Origin: Stenotrophomonas maltophilia
GTDB taxonomy: Bacteria; Pseudomonadota; Gammaproteobacteria; Xanthomonadales; Xanthomonadaceae
Assembly: GCF_006974125.1 (NCBI RefSeq)
Contig: NZ_CP037858.1
Location: 310,001-374,000 of the forward strand
Direction of reading: 5' to 3'
Length of the DNA: 64,000 bases
Part shown: in pieces, positions 18,054 through 26,919 of the stretch
Layout: the number at the start of each line of letters is the position of its first letter
Position numbering within the stretch: the stretch's first letter is position 1
Translations under genes and position numbers: made by a program
Notes under the pieces: generated by a model
The model's input: only the letters and a program-made list of their open reading frames with translations
Told to the model about the DNA's origin: nothing
The model's database searches: none

Positions 18054-18347
18054 CTAGTTCGAATTTTTCACGCTGTCATCACATGATGCGTCTTCGATGT
18101 CCTTCCACGTGCGACGCAGCTCCCTGCGTTGCGCAGGCGAGGCGTAAAGATAGGCGTTGAGCAGCTCGGTGAATCGACGCTGTGCATGCGGGGTCAGCTG
18201 TGAGAAACGGCACATCAAGGCTGCGATGCGTACATCGAGCGAGCTTGGCACGGCGGCTCCTGGGAAAGGGTCAATGGGCCCTTCCACCGTAGCTGCCATG
18301 AACACGCGATCCATCGGACGATGTCCGATTGCAGATGGATCAGTCAT
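18054..18347 (-). CDS. Small unknown protein coupled to RcsB-like regulator
   Basis: This 97-residue soluble protein starts at ATG 18347, eight bases inside the 3' end of the upstream regulator gene, with AGGA four bases before the start. The C-terminal half is basic and helical (TPHAQRRFTELLNAYLYASPAQRRELRR). No domain is recognised. The overlap suggests co-translation with the regulator and a linked function, perhaps a small partner protein. A perfect inverted repeat (18313-18329) lies inside its first codons. Confidence 0.6.
   Translation of the reverse strand: MTDPSAIGHRPMDRVFMAATVEGPIDPFPGAAVPSSLDVRIAALMCRFSQLTPHAQRRFTELLNAYLYASPAQRRELRRTWKDIEDASCDDSVKNSN
18313..18329. promoter_or_regulatory. 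Perfect inverted repeat ATCGGAC-GAT-GTCCGAT
   Basis: This 7-3-7 perfect inverted repeat lies within the first codons of the small gene. Its 11-base core GGACGATGTCC recurs at 25916-25926, upstream of the second kinase gene in the same regulatory locus. It is a candidate binding site for one of the RcsB-like regulators; its place inside a coding region weakens the case. Confidence 0.35.
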
Positions 18348-19017
18348 CGTTCCTGCCGCCGGGACAATGAGCCCGCATTGCCTGCGAGGCCGAGACCATG
18401 CCGGTTCGCACCGCGTATTCGAAGATCTCCGCCGAACGCTGCAGACCCAGCTTTTTCATGGCCGAGTGCTTCTGCGTGCTGATGGTCTGCCGGCTGCGCT
18501 GCAGCTGCGCAGCGATCTCGGTCTGGGTGAGCCCTTCGGCGATCAGGCGCAGCACCTCGGCTTCGCGCTTGGTCAAGCTGCTCTCATCCGTATCGTCGCG
18601 GCCGTTCAACTGCCGCTGGATCCCGGCGGACAGATAGCCTTGGCCGGCATGGGCGGCACGGATGGCGGTGGTCAGTTCGGCAATGGGATCTGCCTTGGCC
18701 ACGATGCAGGCAACGCCGGCCCTGCGGATGCTGGCCAGTACCTGCCCCCCCCCGACACCGGTCAGCACCACCAGCGGCACTTCGGCGAATCGACGGCGCA
18801 GGAAGCCGATCAACGCCACACCATCGCCGTACCTGCCGCCGGGCATCGAGAAATCGGTGACGGCAACCTCGACCGGGAATTTGCTCAGTACATCAACCAA
18901 TGACGTAGAATCCTCGGCGCCAGCCACCACCGTAATGCCTGGTTCGTGGCCGAGCGCTTCGCGCACGCCGGCCAGGATGACGGGGTGGTCGTCGGCGATG
19001 ACGATACGGATGTTCAT
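18340..19017 (-). CDS. RcsB-like response regulator (LuxR/NarL class)
   Basis: This 225-residue two-domain regulator begins MNIRIVIADDHPVILAGV from ATG 19017. Receiver residues Asp9, Asp10 and the phospho-acceptor Asp55 (VTDFSMPG) are present, and the following GGRYGDGVALI stretch is strikingly close to RcsB (SMPGDKYGDG). The C-terminal LuxR helix-turn-helix (SLTKREAEVLRLIAEGLTQTE; SRQTISTQKHSAMKKLGL) is complete. It is divergent from a second RcsB-like gene with 56 bases between starts and is coupled to the small gene downstream. Control of the neighbouring fimbrial operon is inferred from location and from the cupD/rcsCB precedent in Pseudomonas. Confidence 0.9.
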   Translation of the reverse strand: MNIRIVIADDHPVILAGVREALGHEPGITVVAGAEDSTSLVDVLSKFPVEVAVTDFSMPGGRYGDGVALIGFLRRRFAEVPLVVLTGVGGGQVLASIRRAGVACIVAKADPIAELTTAIRAAHAGQGYLSAGIQRQLNGRDDTDESSLTKREAEVLRLIAEGLTQTEIAAQLQRSRQTISTQKHSAMKKLGLQRSAEIFEYAVRTGMVSASQAMRAHCPGGRNDD

Positions 19018-19073
19018 GCTGCTTTCTCCATTGAGCGGTTCGCACCACTGACCTTGACCGGACACCCGACCCC

Positions 19074-19721
19074 ATGACCCAGTTGTCCATCCGCGTTGCC
19101 GTTGCCGATGATCACCCGGTGATACGCCTGGGCGTGCAGAGCGTGCTGGACGAGGCCCCAGCCATTCATTGCGTGGGTGCGGTGGAAAATTCCACGCAGC
19201 TGGTGGAGCTGCTGCAGCGCGAGGCCTGCGATGTACTGGTGACCGATTACGCGATGCCGGGCGGTGCCCACGGCGATGGCCTGGAAATGCTGGATCACCT
19301 GCGCACGCTGTTTCCCGCGCTGCGGATCGTGGTGATGACCGGGCTGGACCAGCCCGCGCTGCTCAACAGGCTTGACGCCAGCGGCGTGCTGGGCATTGTC
19401 AGCAAGGGCGATGACCTTCAGCAGGTACCGGCGGCGGTGATGGCGGTCTATGCCAACCGCCGTTATCTCTCGCCCAGCGTGAGCGACATTCTCAAGCGAC
19501 GGGAGCGCCGCCGCATCACCGATCTCTCGCCGCGCGAACATGAGGTCGTCGCCCTGTTCATCGCAGGCCTGAGCGTGGCCGAGATCGCACTGAAGCTGGA
19601 CCGCAAGAAGCAGACCGTCAGCACGCAGAAGATCAATGCGATGCGCAAGCTGGGCATCGAGCGCGATGCCGAGCTGCTGACGTTCGCTGCAGAGCTTGGC
19701 CTGAAGGACGTTCAGCGCTGA
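19074..19721 (+). CDS. Second RcsB-like response regulator
   Basis: This 215-residue receiver plus LuxR-type DNA-binding protein has phospho-acceptor Asp58 (LVTDYAMPGG), acidic pocket Asp12-Asp13 and the RcsB-like AHGDGLEML stretch. The helix-turn-helix is intact (LSPREHEVVALFIAGLSVAEIA; KQTVSTQKINAMRKLGI). It is transcribed away from the first regulator and toward the hybrid kinase, ending 27 bases before that gene's stop. Having two different RcsB homologues beside two kinases suggests either heterodimers or two branches of one phosphorelay. The DNA target is unknown. Confidence 0.9.
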   Translation: MTQLSIRVAVADDHPVIRLGVQSVLDEAPAIHCVGAVENSTQLVELLQREACDVLVTDYAMPGGAHGDGLEMLDHLRTLFPALRIVVMTGLDQPALLNRLDASGVLGIVSKGDDLQQVPAAVMAVYANRRYLSPSVSDILKRRERRRITDLSPREHEVVALFIAGLSVAEIALKLDRKKQTVSTQKINAMRKLGIERDAELLTFAAELGLKDVQR

Positions 19722-19747
19722 TGCCTGCGGTGGGCGCATCGAGCTGC

Positions 19748-22700
19748 TCACGCTGATGGCTCCAGGCCGCGACGGTATTCGTCCAGGCGCTCGCGCAGCG
19801 CCGACTGCAAGGCATCCAGTGCTGCGTCGCTGACCGCAGCGTTCTCGCGCAGCGCCAGCTCGACGGCGCCGCACTGCTCGCCCAGCGCCTTCTCGCCCAG
19901 CATCAGCAGCGCGCCCTTGAACGCATGCACACGTTCCAGCAGGTGCGTGGCATTGCCTTGCGCACGCGCCTCGGTGATGGCCTGCAGGTCCTTTTCGCCG
20001 GTATCCACGAACAGCCGGCGGATGGCCACCGAAACGGTCTGCGGTGCGGTTGCGGGTACAGCTGGCCTTGGCGGCCCCTGCAATCGCGCCAAGCCCGCTT
20101 CCAGGCGCACAAGATCGAGGGGCTTGAGCAACAGATCGTCGATGCCTGCCGCCAGGCAACGCTCACGTTCACTGGCCAGCGCGGTCGCAGTGATGGCCAG
20201 GATCGGCAGTGAATGTCCGCGCCGCCGGAGCTCACGTGCCAGCGCATAGCCATCCATCACCGGCATGTTGATGTCGGTCAGTACCGCGCGGTAGAGGTCG
20301 TCCTGCCACAGCGCCAGGGCCGCCTGCCCGTTTTCGGCGGCGTCCACGCTGAAGCCAGGCTCTTCCAGCTGCTGCTGGATCAGCTCGCGGTTCACCGCAT
20401 TGTCTTCAACCAGCAGGACGCGCCCGCGCGTGCCGGCCGGTACGGTTTCCGGCAGCGACGGTGCGGCCTGTTCGCCCGCCTCCGCCGCCAGCGCCTCCAG
20501 CAACGCGTCGCTGGCGTAGCAGCTGACCTCCAGGCGATCGCCGCGGCGCTCGGCGGTCAATGGTCCCTGCGCGTACGAATACACGGAACGCGCGTGCGCC
20601 TGCACCAGGCGGCGCTCCTCCTCCGCGCTCCAGGCCCGATGATCGCCAACAATCAGCAGCGCGTCACCGCCGGCATCATCCTGCGGGCGATCCAGCACCG
20701 TGGCAGTGCCTCCCCACGCCGTCACCAGGCGCTGCATCTCGGCGCGCCATTCCGGCGTGCTCGACAGCACCGTGATGTGCGAGCCCCGCAATGGCTGCGC
20801 GGGCGCGGGCAGCAGCGGCTGCATCTGCACTGGCAGCAGCAGGGTGAAACTGCTGCCGACGCCCTCGGTGCTGTCCACGGATACCTGGCCACCCATGGCC
20901 TGCGCAATCTGCTGGCACAGTGCCAGCCCCAGGCCGCTGCCGCCATAGCGGCGGGACACGCTGGCGTCGGCCTGCTGGAACGGCTGGAACAACTGTGCGA
21001 TCTGCGCCGGGCTCATGCCAATGCCGGAGTCGATGACCTGTACCCGCAGCAGCGAGCCCTGGCCTGGCGCGGTTTGCACTTCTGCACGCAGCAGGATGCG
21101 GCCTGACTCGGTGAACTTCACCGCGTTGCCGACCAGGTTGGTCAGGATCTGGCGGATGCGGTGCGCGTCGCCGATGCAGGCCTGCGCAGCGGGCGCTTCC
21201 ACGGTGAAGTACAGGCGCACGCTCTTGCGCAGCGCGTCGGGCGCGAACAGCAGCGCCACGCCCTCGATCAGCGGCCGCAGCGCGAACGGCGCGGGCTCTA
21301 CATCCAGCTGGCCTGCTTCGATCTTGGAGAAATCCAGTACGTCGCTGATGATCCGCATCAGCGCGTCTGCGGAGAAGCGGATGCGGTCCAGCCGTTCGCG
21401 CTGGCCCGCCTGCAGTGGAGAACGCGCCAGCAGTTCCAGGTGGCCAAGCACCCCGTTCAGGGGCGTGCGGATTTCGTGGCTCATGGTGGCCACGAACGCG
21501 GACTTGGCACGGTTGGCGGCTTCGGCGGACTGGCGCGCAACCTCCGAGTCCTCGCGTGCGCGGCGCAGATTGTCTTCCAGCTCGACCTGGGCGGTGACAT
21601 CACGCAGTGCGCAGACCCAGACCGGCTGTTCGTAGTAGGTGGCCTGCGCCATGCTGATCTGCAGCTGGGTGGCGGTGCCCGACTCTGCCGGTGACCACTG
21701 CAGTTCCAGCACTTCGCCGATGCCGGCGCTGCGCCCGAGCTCTGCAAGGCGTGCATACAGCGGCGGCAGCGTGATGTCTTCGCCGGCGTGGTGCACGGAC
21801 TCGACCAGCTCGCGTGCCGTGTGGTTCTGCAGGAGCGGTTCGCCGCTGCTGCGGGCCAGCAGGGCCAGCCCGATCGGCGCGGTGCCGATGATGACCCGGC
21901 TCAGCGCTTCGCTTTCGTACACCCGCGTCGCGTCGGCCAGTGCCGGGGTAAACACCCGCCGGTCGATGCGCAGCAGCAGCCACCACAGCAGGCCGATGAT
22001 CAGCAGTGCACTGAGCGAGCGGGCCAGCAGGTAGGGCCCCTGGCTGCGCCAGATATCGGACCAGTCATAGACGTGGCCGAGCGCCCAGTCTACGCCCGGA
22101 AGCCGGCTTGCCACGACGAACCGTCCCTGGCTGTAACGACGCACCGGCTGCGCGGCCACCTGCCCTGCCCCAGCCGACGGGAGCGTCATCAGCAGCTCCT
22201 GTTCCCTGCTGGACAGACCCCCGGTACTGAGCACCACCTGGCGGTCGGCGGTGGTGACCAGATAGCGCCCCTGCTCGCGGGCCTCGAGCTGGGACTTGAT
22301 GTTGCCGATCGATTCAAACACCACGCGGCGGAAGTACGGCGTGCTGCCCTCGGCCAAGGTGACCATGCCCACCAGCGACGGCTGCCCGGTGAACGGATTG
22401 GTGCCATAGCGCGACAGCAGGCGTCCTTCGCGTGCCGCTTCCCGGATCGGGCCGGGCCGCGCTGGCACCTGGCGGATCTGCGCCTCTTCCTGCAGCAGCC
22501 GCGCAAACGCCTGCTGGCGGGTGGCCACGCCCAGCGTCTGCAGCAACTGGGCTTCGTCGCGGATGTTGGAAACCGCCAGCAGCCGCCCTTGAGGCTCGTA
22601 GGCATAGACCAGCAGCGGCCCGGACGCATTCTGCGAGGTGATCGAATCGGCGGTGTAGGCCGAGTAGATGTCCACCATGCCCAGGTACGCGTCCAGCTCC

Positions 22701-23128
22701 TGCGCAGGCAATGGATTGTTCTTCAGCCCCAGCACCAGCCACGGCACGGCGGTGCGTCCTTCGGCACGCACCAGCACTTCCTCGCCCTGCGCGTGGAACC
22801 GCGCGGCCAGGGTGGCCCCGCTGGCGATCAACCCGGCGCGCTGGTCGCGCCACAGCACATCGTTGCCATTGATGGACGTGGCATAGGCGCGATCACGTTG
22901 CAGCAGGTAGTACTCGACGGCGGCGCGTGCCTCGTTGAATGAATGCCGCTCGCGCGCATGGAACTCTTCAACATCGGCAATGGAGCTGACGATGGCGGTC
23001 AGCAGCACCAGTACGGTGATCAGCGCGCCGCCGCCGAACAGCAGCCGGCGGCGCAGCTGGCGCAGGTCGTCCAGCCGCGTGGCGGCAGCGTGCCTGCCAG
23101 GGCCATGCACTGCGTCTGAGCCTGCCAT
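19748..23128 (-). CDS. RcsC-like hybrid sensor kinase with receiver and Hpt domains
   Basis: This inner-membrane sensor has about 1126 residues. Helices at roughly 27-50 and 371-388 enclose a 320-residue periplasmic sensor. A PAS-like segment, the His-kinase domain (phospho-His 551 in ATMSHEIRTPLNG), ATPase motifs (DSGIGM, GGSGLGLALC) and an RcsC-type linker domain follow. Then come a receiver (Asp952 in LTDINMPVMDG) and a C-terminal Hpt domain (His1068 in ERVHAFKGALLMLG). All relay residues are intact. ATG 23128 has a good ribosome binding site (AGGA); ATG 23155 adds nine residues. It follows the second kinase gene closely, so the two are probably one transcript. The likely phosphate acceptors are the RcsB-like proteins. 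Confidence 0.93.
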   Translation of the reverse strand: MAGSDAVHGPGRHAAATRLDDLRQLRRRLLFGGGALITVLVLLTAIVSSIADVEEFHARERHSFNEARAAVEYYLLQRDRAYATSINGNDVLWRDQRAGLIASGATLAARFHAQGEEVLVRAEGRTAVPWLVLGLKNNPLPAQELDAYLGMVDIYSAYTADSITSQNASGPLLVYAYEPQGRLLAVSNIRDEAQLLQTLGVATRQQAFARLLQEEAQIRQVPARPGPIREAAREGRLLSRYGTNPFTGQPSLVGMVTLAEGSTPYFRRVVFESIGNIKSQLEAREQGRYLVTTADRQVVLSTGGLSSREQELLMTLPSAGAGQVAAQPVRRYSQGRFVVASRLPGVDWALGHVYDWSDIWRSQGPYLLARSLSALLIIGLLWWLLLRIDRRVFTPALADATRVYESEALSRVIIGTAPIGLALLARSSGEPLLQNHTARELVESVHHAGEDITLPPLYARLAELGRSAGIGEVLELQWSPAESGTATQLQISMAQATYYEQPVWVCALRDVTAQVELEDNLRRAREDSEVARQSAEAANRAKSAFVATMSHEIRTPLNGVLGHLELLARSPLQAGQRERLDRIRFSADALMRIISDVLDFSKIEAGQLDVEPAPFALRPLIEGVALLFAPDALRKSVRLYFTVEAPAAQACIGDAHRIRQILTNLVGNAVKFTESGRILLRAEVQTAPGQGSLLRVQVIDSGIGMSPAQIAQLFQPFQQADASVSRRYGGSGLGLALCQQIAQAMGGQVSVDSTEGVGSSFTLLLPVQMQPLLPAPAQPLRGSHITVLSSTPEWRAEMQRLVTAWGGTATVLDRPQDDAGGDALLIVGDHRAWSAEEERRLVQAHARSVYSYAQGPLTAERRGDRLEVSCYASDALLEALAAEAGEQAAPSLPETVPAGTRGRVLLVEDNAVNRELIQQQLEEPGFSVDAAENGQAALALWQDDLYRAVLTDINMPVMDGYALARELRRRGHSLPILAITATALASERERCLAAGIDDLLLKPLDLVRLEAGLARLQGPPRPAVPATAPQTVSVAIRRLFVDTGEKDLQAITEARAQGNATHLLERVHAFKGALLMLGEKALGEQCGAVELALRENAAVSDAALDALQSALRERLDEYRRGLEPSA

Positions 23129-23160
23129 GACCGTGATCCTGAGGTGAGTGCCCATGCAAT

Positions 23161-25842
23161 CTATCCGATTGCTACGTGGGCTGTCAGGTCGGGCCCTGGC
23201 ACCGGCAGGGCCTGCTGCAGCGCCTGGTACAGCGCGTTGCTGCTGTAACAGGAGACCACGGCAACCTGCCCGTCCCAGCGCACACGCACCGGTCCATCGC
23301 GGCTGACCTGCACGCAGGGGATGCCATGCGCTGCGATTCGCGGCAGCGGGTCCTGCAAGGGCTCGAACACCACGATGGCGGCGAGGTCGACCAGGGCCGG
23401 CGTGCCATGCTCCGACGGGCCCAGGAACTGCACCTGGGCGCCCCAGTCCTGCAGGCGGCGGCCCAACTCATCGCGCCACGGGCCAGCCGAGGCCAGCAGG
23501 CCGATCAAGCTGCACTTCAGCGGCACAGCGGGTCGGATGCTGGGGATGCCCTGCAGTGGCGCCTCGGCGATGAAGCGGCTGCCGACCCCCTGCGTGCTTT
23601 CCACCCAGATGCGCCCGCCCATGCGCTCGCACAGCTGCTGGCACAGGGCCAGGCCCAGCCCGGAGCCACCGAAGCGCTGCAGGATGCTGGCATCGGCCTG
23701 CACGAACGGCTGGAACAGGCGCGCGCACTCCTCGGCGCTGAGCCCGATACCCGAGTCGGTCACTTCCAGGCGCAGGTAGCTGCCGTTCTCGCCACGCAGG
23801 CACGACACGCGCAGTTGCACCCGCCCCGAGGCGGTGAACTTCAGCGCATTGCTGGCCAGGTTGCGCAGTACACGCTCGATCGTGCCCATCGGCGCGACCA
23901 CGGCGGCCGGAACGCCCGGGTCCACCACGCAATCCAGCTGCAACCCCTTTGCCTGCGCCACCGGGGCATACAGCATGGCCACCCGCTCGAGCATCACCAC
24001 TGGCGAAAAACGCTCGGGGTTCAGCGTCCACTGCCCCGATTCGATGCGCGACAGGTCCAGCACATCGGTGATCACATCCATGAGCGAGTCGGCCGACTGG
24101 CGCAGGCGCAGCACGCGCTCGCCGGCCTCCGCCAGCAATGGTGCCCGGCCCAGCAGCTCCAGATGGCCGATGATGCCGTGCAGCGGCGTGCGCAGCTCGT
24201 GACTCATGGCCGCCACGAAATTCGACTTGGCATGGCTGCCGGCCTCGGCCTCTGCCCAGCGCATCTGCTCGTGCTGTACCGCATGCACGTGTTCGCTGAT
24301 GTCCTCCACGATCAACAGCACACTGCCTGGCCAGCATTCACTGCTGCAATGCAGGTGCGTGCGGTGGTGGAGGCGCTGGCCGCGATCAAGCACCCGCGGC
24401 AGATCATCACTGACGGTGACCGGCCCGCTGCCCAGATCGACGCTCATGGCCACTTCACGCAGCTGCCGGATCAGTCGCGTCCCCGTTACCCGGTCCATCT
24501 CCCGCAGCGGGCCGTTCCAGTGCTGTATGTCGCCCGTGGCCGCGTCCATCAGCGCTATGCCCACCGGGACGTGTTCCAGCAACAGGCCCAGGCGTCGATC
24601 GCGGGCATAGATCGCCTTGACCTGGCGCAATGCCGGCACGTACATGCGGCGATGCAGCCATAGCAGCAGCCCCCACAGCAGCACCAGCCCAACAAGCAGC
24701 ATCGCGGCGCTGCCGAGCAGCATCGGCGTGATGCCACGCAGGATGTCCTGCCAGCAATATGTCTCCACCAGCGTCCACGGCGTTCCGTCCACCGCCAACG
24801 CAAGCGTGAAGCGACCGTTGTGATAGCGCGCACGGGTGGCATCGCCCAGCAGCACCCAGTCACGATCCATGGCGGGGCCACCGCGTGCGGCCATCGGCTG
24901 ATTGGCGCTCAACAGGCGCAGGCCGTCACGATCAAACAGCGAAAGATAGCCCTGGCTGTTGCGGGCAAGCAGGGACTGCAGGCCGGATATGGGTTCGTAG
25001 GCAACAAAGGTGGCGAACGGGCGCCCGGCTTCGCTGGCCTGGAACACCGATACCAGCGACGCTTCGCCGCTGATGGGGTGGAGCCCGAACGTGCGCCGCG
25101 GCAGGTTGCTGCTGGCGACGCTCTCCAGCAGTGGCACCTGGTCGACGCTGGATGCGGGCGCCAGCAGGTGCGCGGGGGAGCGCAGATGCTCGAACACCTC
25201 GGCGCGTGAATTCACCGCCAGGGATTCCCTCAGGCTGCGCTCGGTCAGGCCCTTGTCCAGCGACAGGTATTGGCCGCTCGGGTCGAAAAAATAGGAAACA
25301 GCAGCCGGCTCGCCATCATTCGGCGTGGTGATGAGCCGCTGGATGAGCGAGACTGCCGCGCTCAGCTCGAGGTAACGCTCCAGCTGCGACGTTGCCCAGT
25401 CTGCAGTGGACAGGCCCAGCGCCATCTGCGGCTTGCTGCCCTCATCGGCCACCACCACCAGGCGTTGGTCACCCGCCAGATACGCCTTGCGCAGGGCTTG
25501 GGGGCTGTACCGGCCAAGCTGGATGCCACGGCCCCATGCGTACTCGGCCATGTTGGCCAGCCGCGCGTAGCTGGCGTCCTGCCGGCCCAGCTGGATCTGC
25601 AGTGCGTTGTGCGCACGGCGGAATTCAGCAATGCGGCGCGCCTCATAGGCATTGACCTGCACCACGATGAGCGTGACCAGCACGCTGACCGACAGCAGGC
25701 CGAGCACTGCGGCAAAGGACAGCATCAAGCGCCGCGGGTAGCGCTTCAGCGCCAACAGCTCGCCCGCAGCGGCCGCGCCCATCTTCGTACGGGTACGCAG
25801 GCGGCGCAGGGTCTCTGCAATGGAAGGGGCGGCGGAAGTCAT
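23161..25842 (-). CDS. Sensor kinase paralogue lacking receiver and Hpt
   Basis: This 893-residue inner-membrane kinase is built like the hybrid kinase downstream: N-terminal helix (residues 39-62), a long periplasmic sensor, a second helix (372-396), a PAS-like region, the kinase core with His548 (AAMSHELRTPLHG), ATPase motifs (DSGIGL, GGSGLGLALC) and an RcsC-type linker domain. It then stops without receiver or Hpt, so phosphate must leave through another protein, most simply the neighbouring hybrid kinase. The open frame continues far upstream, but ATG 25842 (MTSAAPS) gives the natural N-terminus. It is divergent from the gene at 26040. Confidence 0.9.
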   Translation of the reverse strand: MTSAAPSIAETLRRLRTRTKMGAAAAGELLALKRYPRRLMLSFAAVLGLLSVSVLVTLIVVQVNAYEARRIAEFRRAHNALQIQLGRQDASYARLANMAEYAWGRGIQLGRYSPQALRKAYLAGDQRLVVVADEGSKPQMALGLSTADWATSQLERYLELSAAVSLIQRLITTPNDGEPAAVSYFFDPSGQYLSLDKGLTERSLRESLAVNSRAEVFEHLRSPAHLLAPASSVDQVPLLESVASSNLPRRTFGLHPISGEASLVSVFQASEAGRPFATFVAYEPISGLQSLLARNSQGYLSLFDRDGLRLLSANQPMAARGGPAMDRDWVLLGDATRARYHNGRFTLALAVDGTPWTLVETYCWQDILRGITPMLLGSAAMLLVGLVLLWGLLLWLHRRMYVPALRQVKAIYARDRRLGLLLEHVPVGIALMDAATGDIQHWNGPLREMDRVTGTRLIRQLREVAMSVDLGSGPVTVSDDLPRVLDRGQRLHHRTHLHCSSECWPGSVLLIVEDISEHVHAVQHEQMRWAEAEAGSHAKSNFVAAMSHELRTPLHGIIGHLELLGRAPLLAEAGERVLRLRQSADSLMDVITDVLDLSRIESGQWTLNPERFSPVVMLERVAMLYAPVAQAKGLQLDCVVDPGVPAAVVAPMGTIERVLRNLASNALKFTASGRVQLRVSCLRGENGSYLRLEVTDSGIGLSAEECARLFQPFVQADASILQRFGGSGLGLALCQQLCERMGGRIWVESTQGVGSRFIAEAPLQGIPSIRPAVPLKCSLIGLLASAGPWRDELGRRLQDWGAQVQFLGPSEHGTPALVDLAAIVVFEPLQDPLPRIAAHGIPCVQVSRDGPVRVRWDGQVAVVSCYSSNALYQALQQALPVPGPDLTAHVAIG

Positions 25843-25915
25843 GACGGGTGCACCCGTGTGACGCCTTGTGTGGGCTGGGCGAACAGCATGGAAGCCGCGG
25901 CCCACCGCCGATGTA

Positions 25916-25926
25916 GGACGATGTCC
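25916..25926. promoter_or_regulatory. GGACGATGTCC element upstream of kinase operon
   Basis: GGAC-GAT-GTCC lies in the 197-base gap between the divergent kinase operon and the gene at 26040. The same 11 bases form the core of the perfect palindrome at 18313-18329. It is a candidate regulator site controlling the kinase genes. Confidence 0.35.
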
Positions 25927-26039
25927 AATAATGGGGCTGTGAGTGACGCATTCGACTGCCTGCGATATTTCGAACTTGTCAGCTATGTGCACGGTTCCCG
26001 CTGCGCGACGCTGCGTCCGAACGCAGCGGGAGCGCAGCA

Positions 26040-26903
26040 ATGCACGGACGGAGGATGGGCGAGCGGGTGTGGGCGCTGAAGCTGATGCTGGGCCATGCCT
26101 GTGGGCGTGCCAGCCTGCAGCTTGGCGCCCGGCTATCAGGACTGTTTCCCGGCACCTTGCAGCAATGCATTGCCGAGCGGGTCTTCGCCGGCTTGGGCCC
26201 GACGCTGCAGGCCCGGCGCTTCGATCGCATGCGTACCCTGCTGCGCGCCTCCGGGTGTACCCCGATGGAGGCGACCCGGTGGACAGCACGCACGCTGGCA
26301 CGCGACTGGTTGCGGCAGGTTCACCGGCAACGCCTGCAGCGGCTTCCGTTTGCCGAGCTCCAGCGCCACCTGCGATCCATGGCCTGGCACGACCCCTTCC
26401 ATCTCTGGCCCGCTGCCGCCGGCCGGCGCTGCGTGGTGTGCCTGCTGCCGAGCGGCGACGCGGAACTGGGATTGGCCGCAGCACTGGATCGCCCCGGTGC
26501 GCCCGCGCACTTCTTCGTGCAGTGCCCACATCGCGAACAGTCACACCAGTATCGCACGCTGCAGGCATTGCAACGCGGGGGGCACCGGCTGGATGTGGAT
26601 CGCAGCGGAAGGCACGGGTCGGCGTGGCGCCAGCTTCAGCGAGGTGCCACGGTTTTCACTGTGCTGACCGCGGAGGCTCTTGCCAGCGGCGGCCGCTTGC
26701 CCGGCCCGCTGCGCCTTGCCCGCCGCGCAGGCGTGCCAGTGCTGCTGCTGGGGCACCGCAGCGACGTACCGGATGCCGGTACGCTGCACGTGCTGGGCGA
26801 GTACGCGGGAACGGCGCTGGAAGGCGGGGCGCCACGCCTGCTTGACTCAGCCCGGCGCTTCCTTCAGGCCGGTGCTGTTGACTGCAGCGCTGCCGTTCGC
26901 TGA
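26040..26903 (+). CDS. Unknown protein, weakly acyltransferase-like
   Basis: This 287-residue, Arg- and Leu-rich, mostly soluble protein starts at ATG 26040 (ATG 26055 is possible). I do not recognise it with confidence. The order of segments, with an N-terminal helical part, RCVVCLLPSGDAELGL, LQALQRGGHRLDVDRSG and LRLARRAGVPVLLLGHRSD, loosely recalls LpxL-type lipid A acyltransferases. However, the catalytic H-x4-D/E motif is absent, so it would be inactive or unrelated. It is divergent from the kinase operon and shares its upstream region, so it may be under the same control. Confidence 0.6.
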   Translation: MHGRRMGERVWALKLMLGHACGRASLQLGARLSGLFPGTLQQCIAERVFAGLGPTLQARRFDRMRTLLRASGCTPMEATRWTARTLARDWLRQVHRQRLQRLPFAELQRHLRSMAWHDPFHLWPAAAGRRCVVCLLPSGDAELGLAAALDRPGAPAHFFVQCPHREQSHQYRTLQALQRGGHRLDVDRSGRHGSAWRQLQRGATVFTVLTAEALASGGRLPGPLRLARRAGVPVLLLGHRSDVPDAGTLHVLGEYAGTALEGGAPRLLDSARRFLQAGAVDCSAAVR

Positions 26904-26919
26904 GAACCAGCAGCCGCGA

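Noticed and set aside
25843-26568. N-terminal extension of the second kinase frame
   Set aside because: It runs antisense through the gene at 26040 and the promoter region; ATG 25842 gives a normal kinase start.
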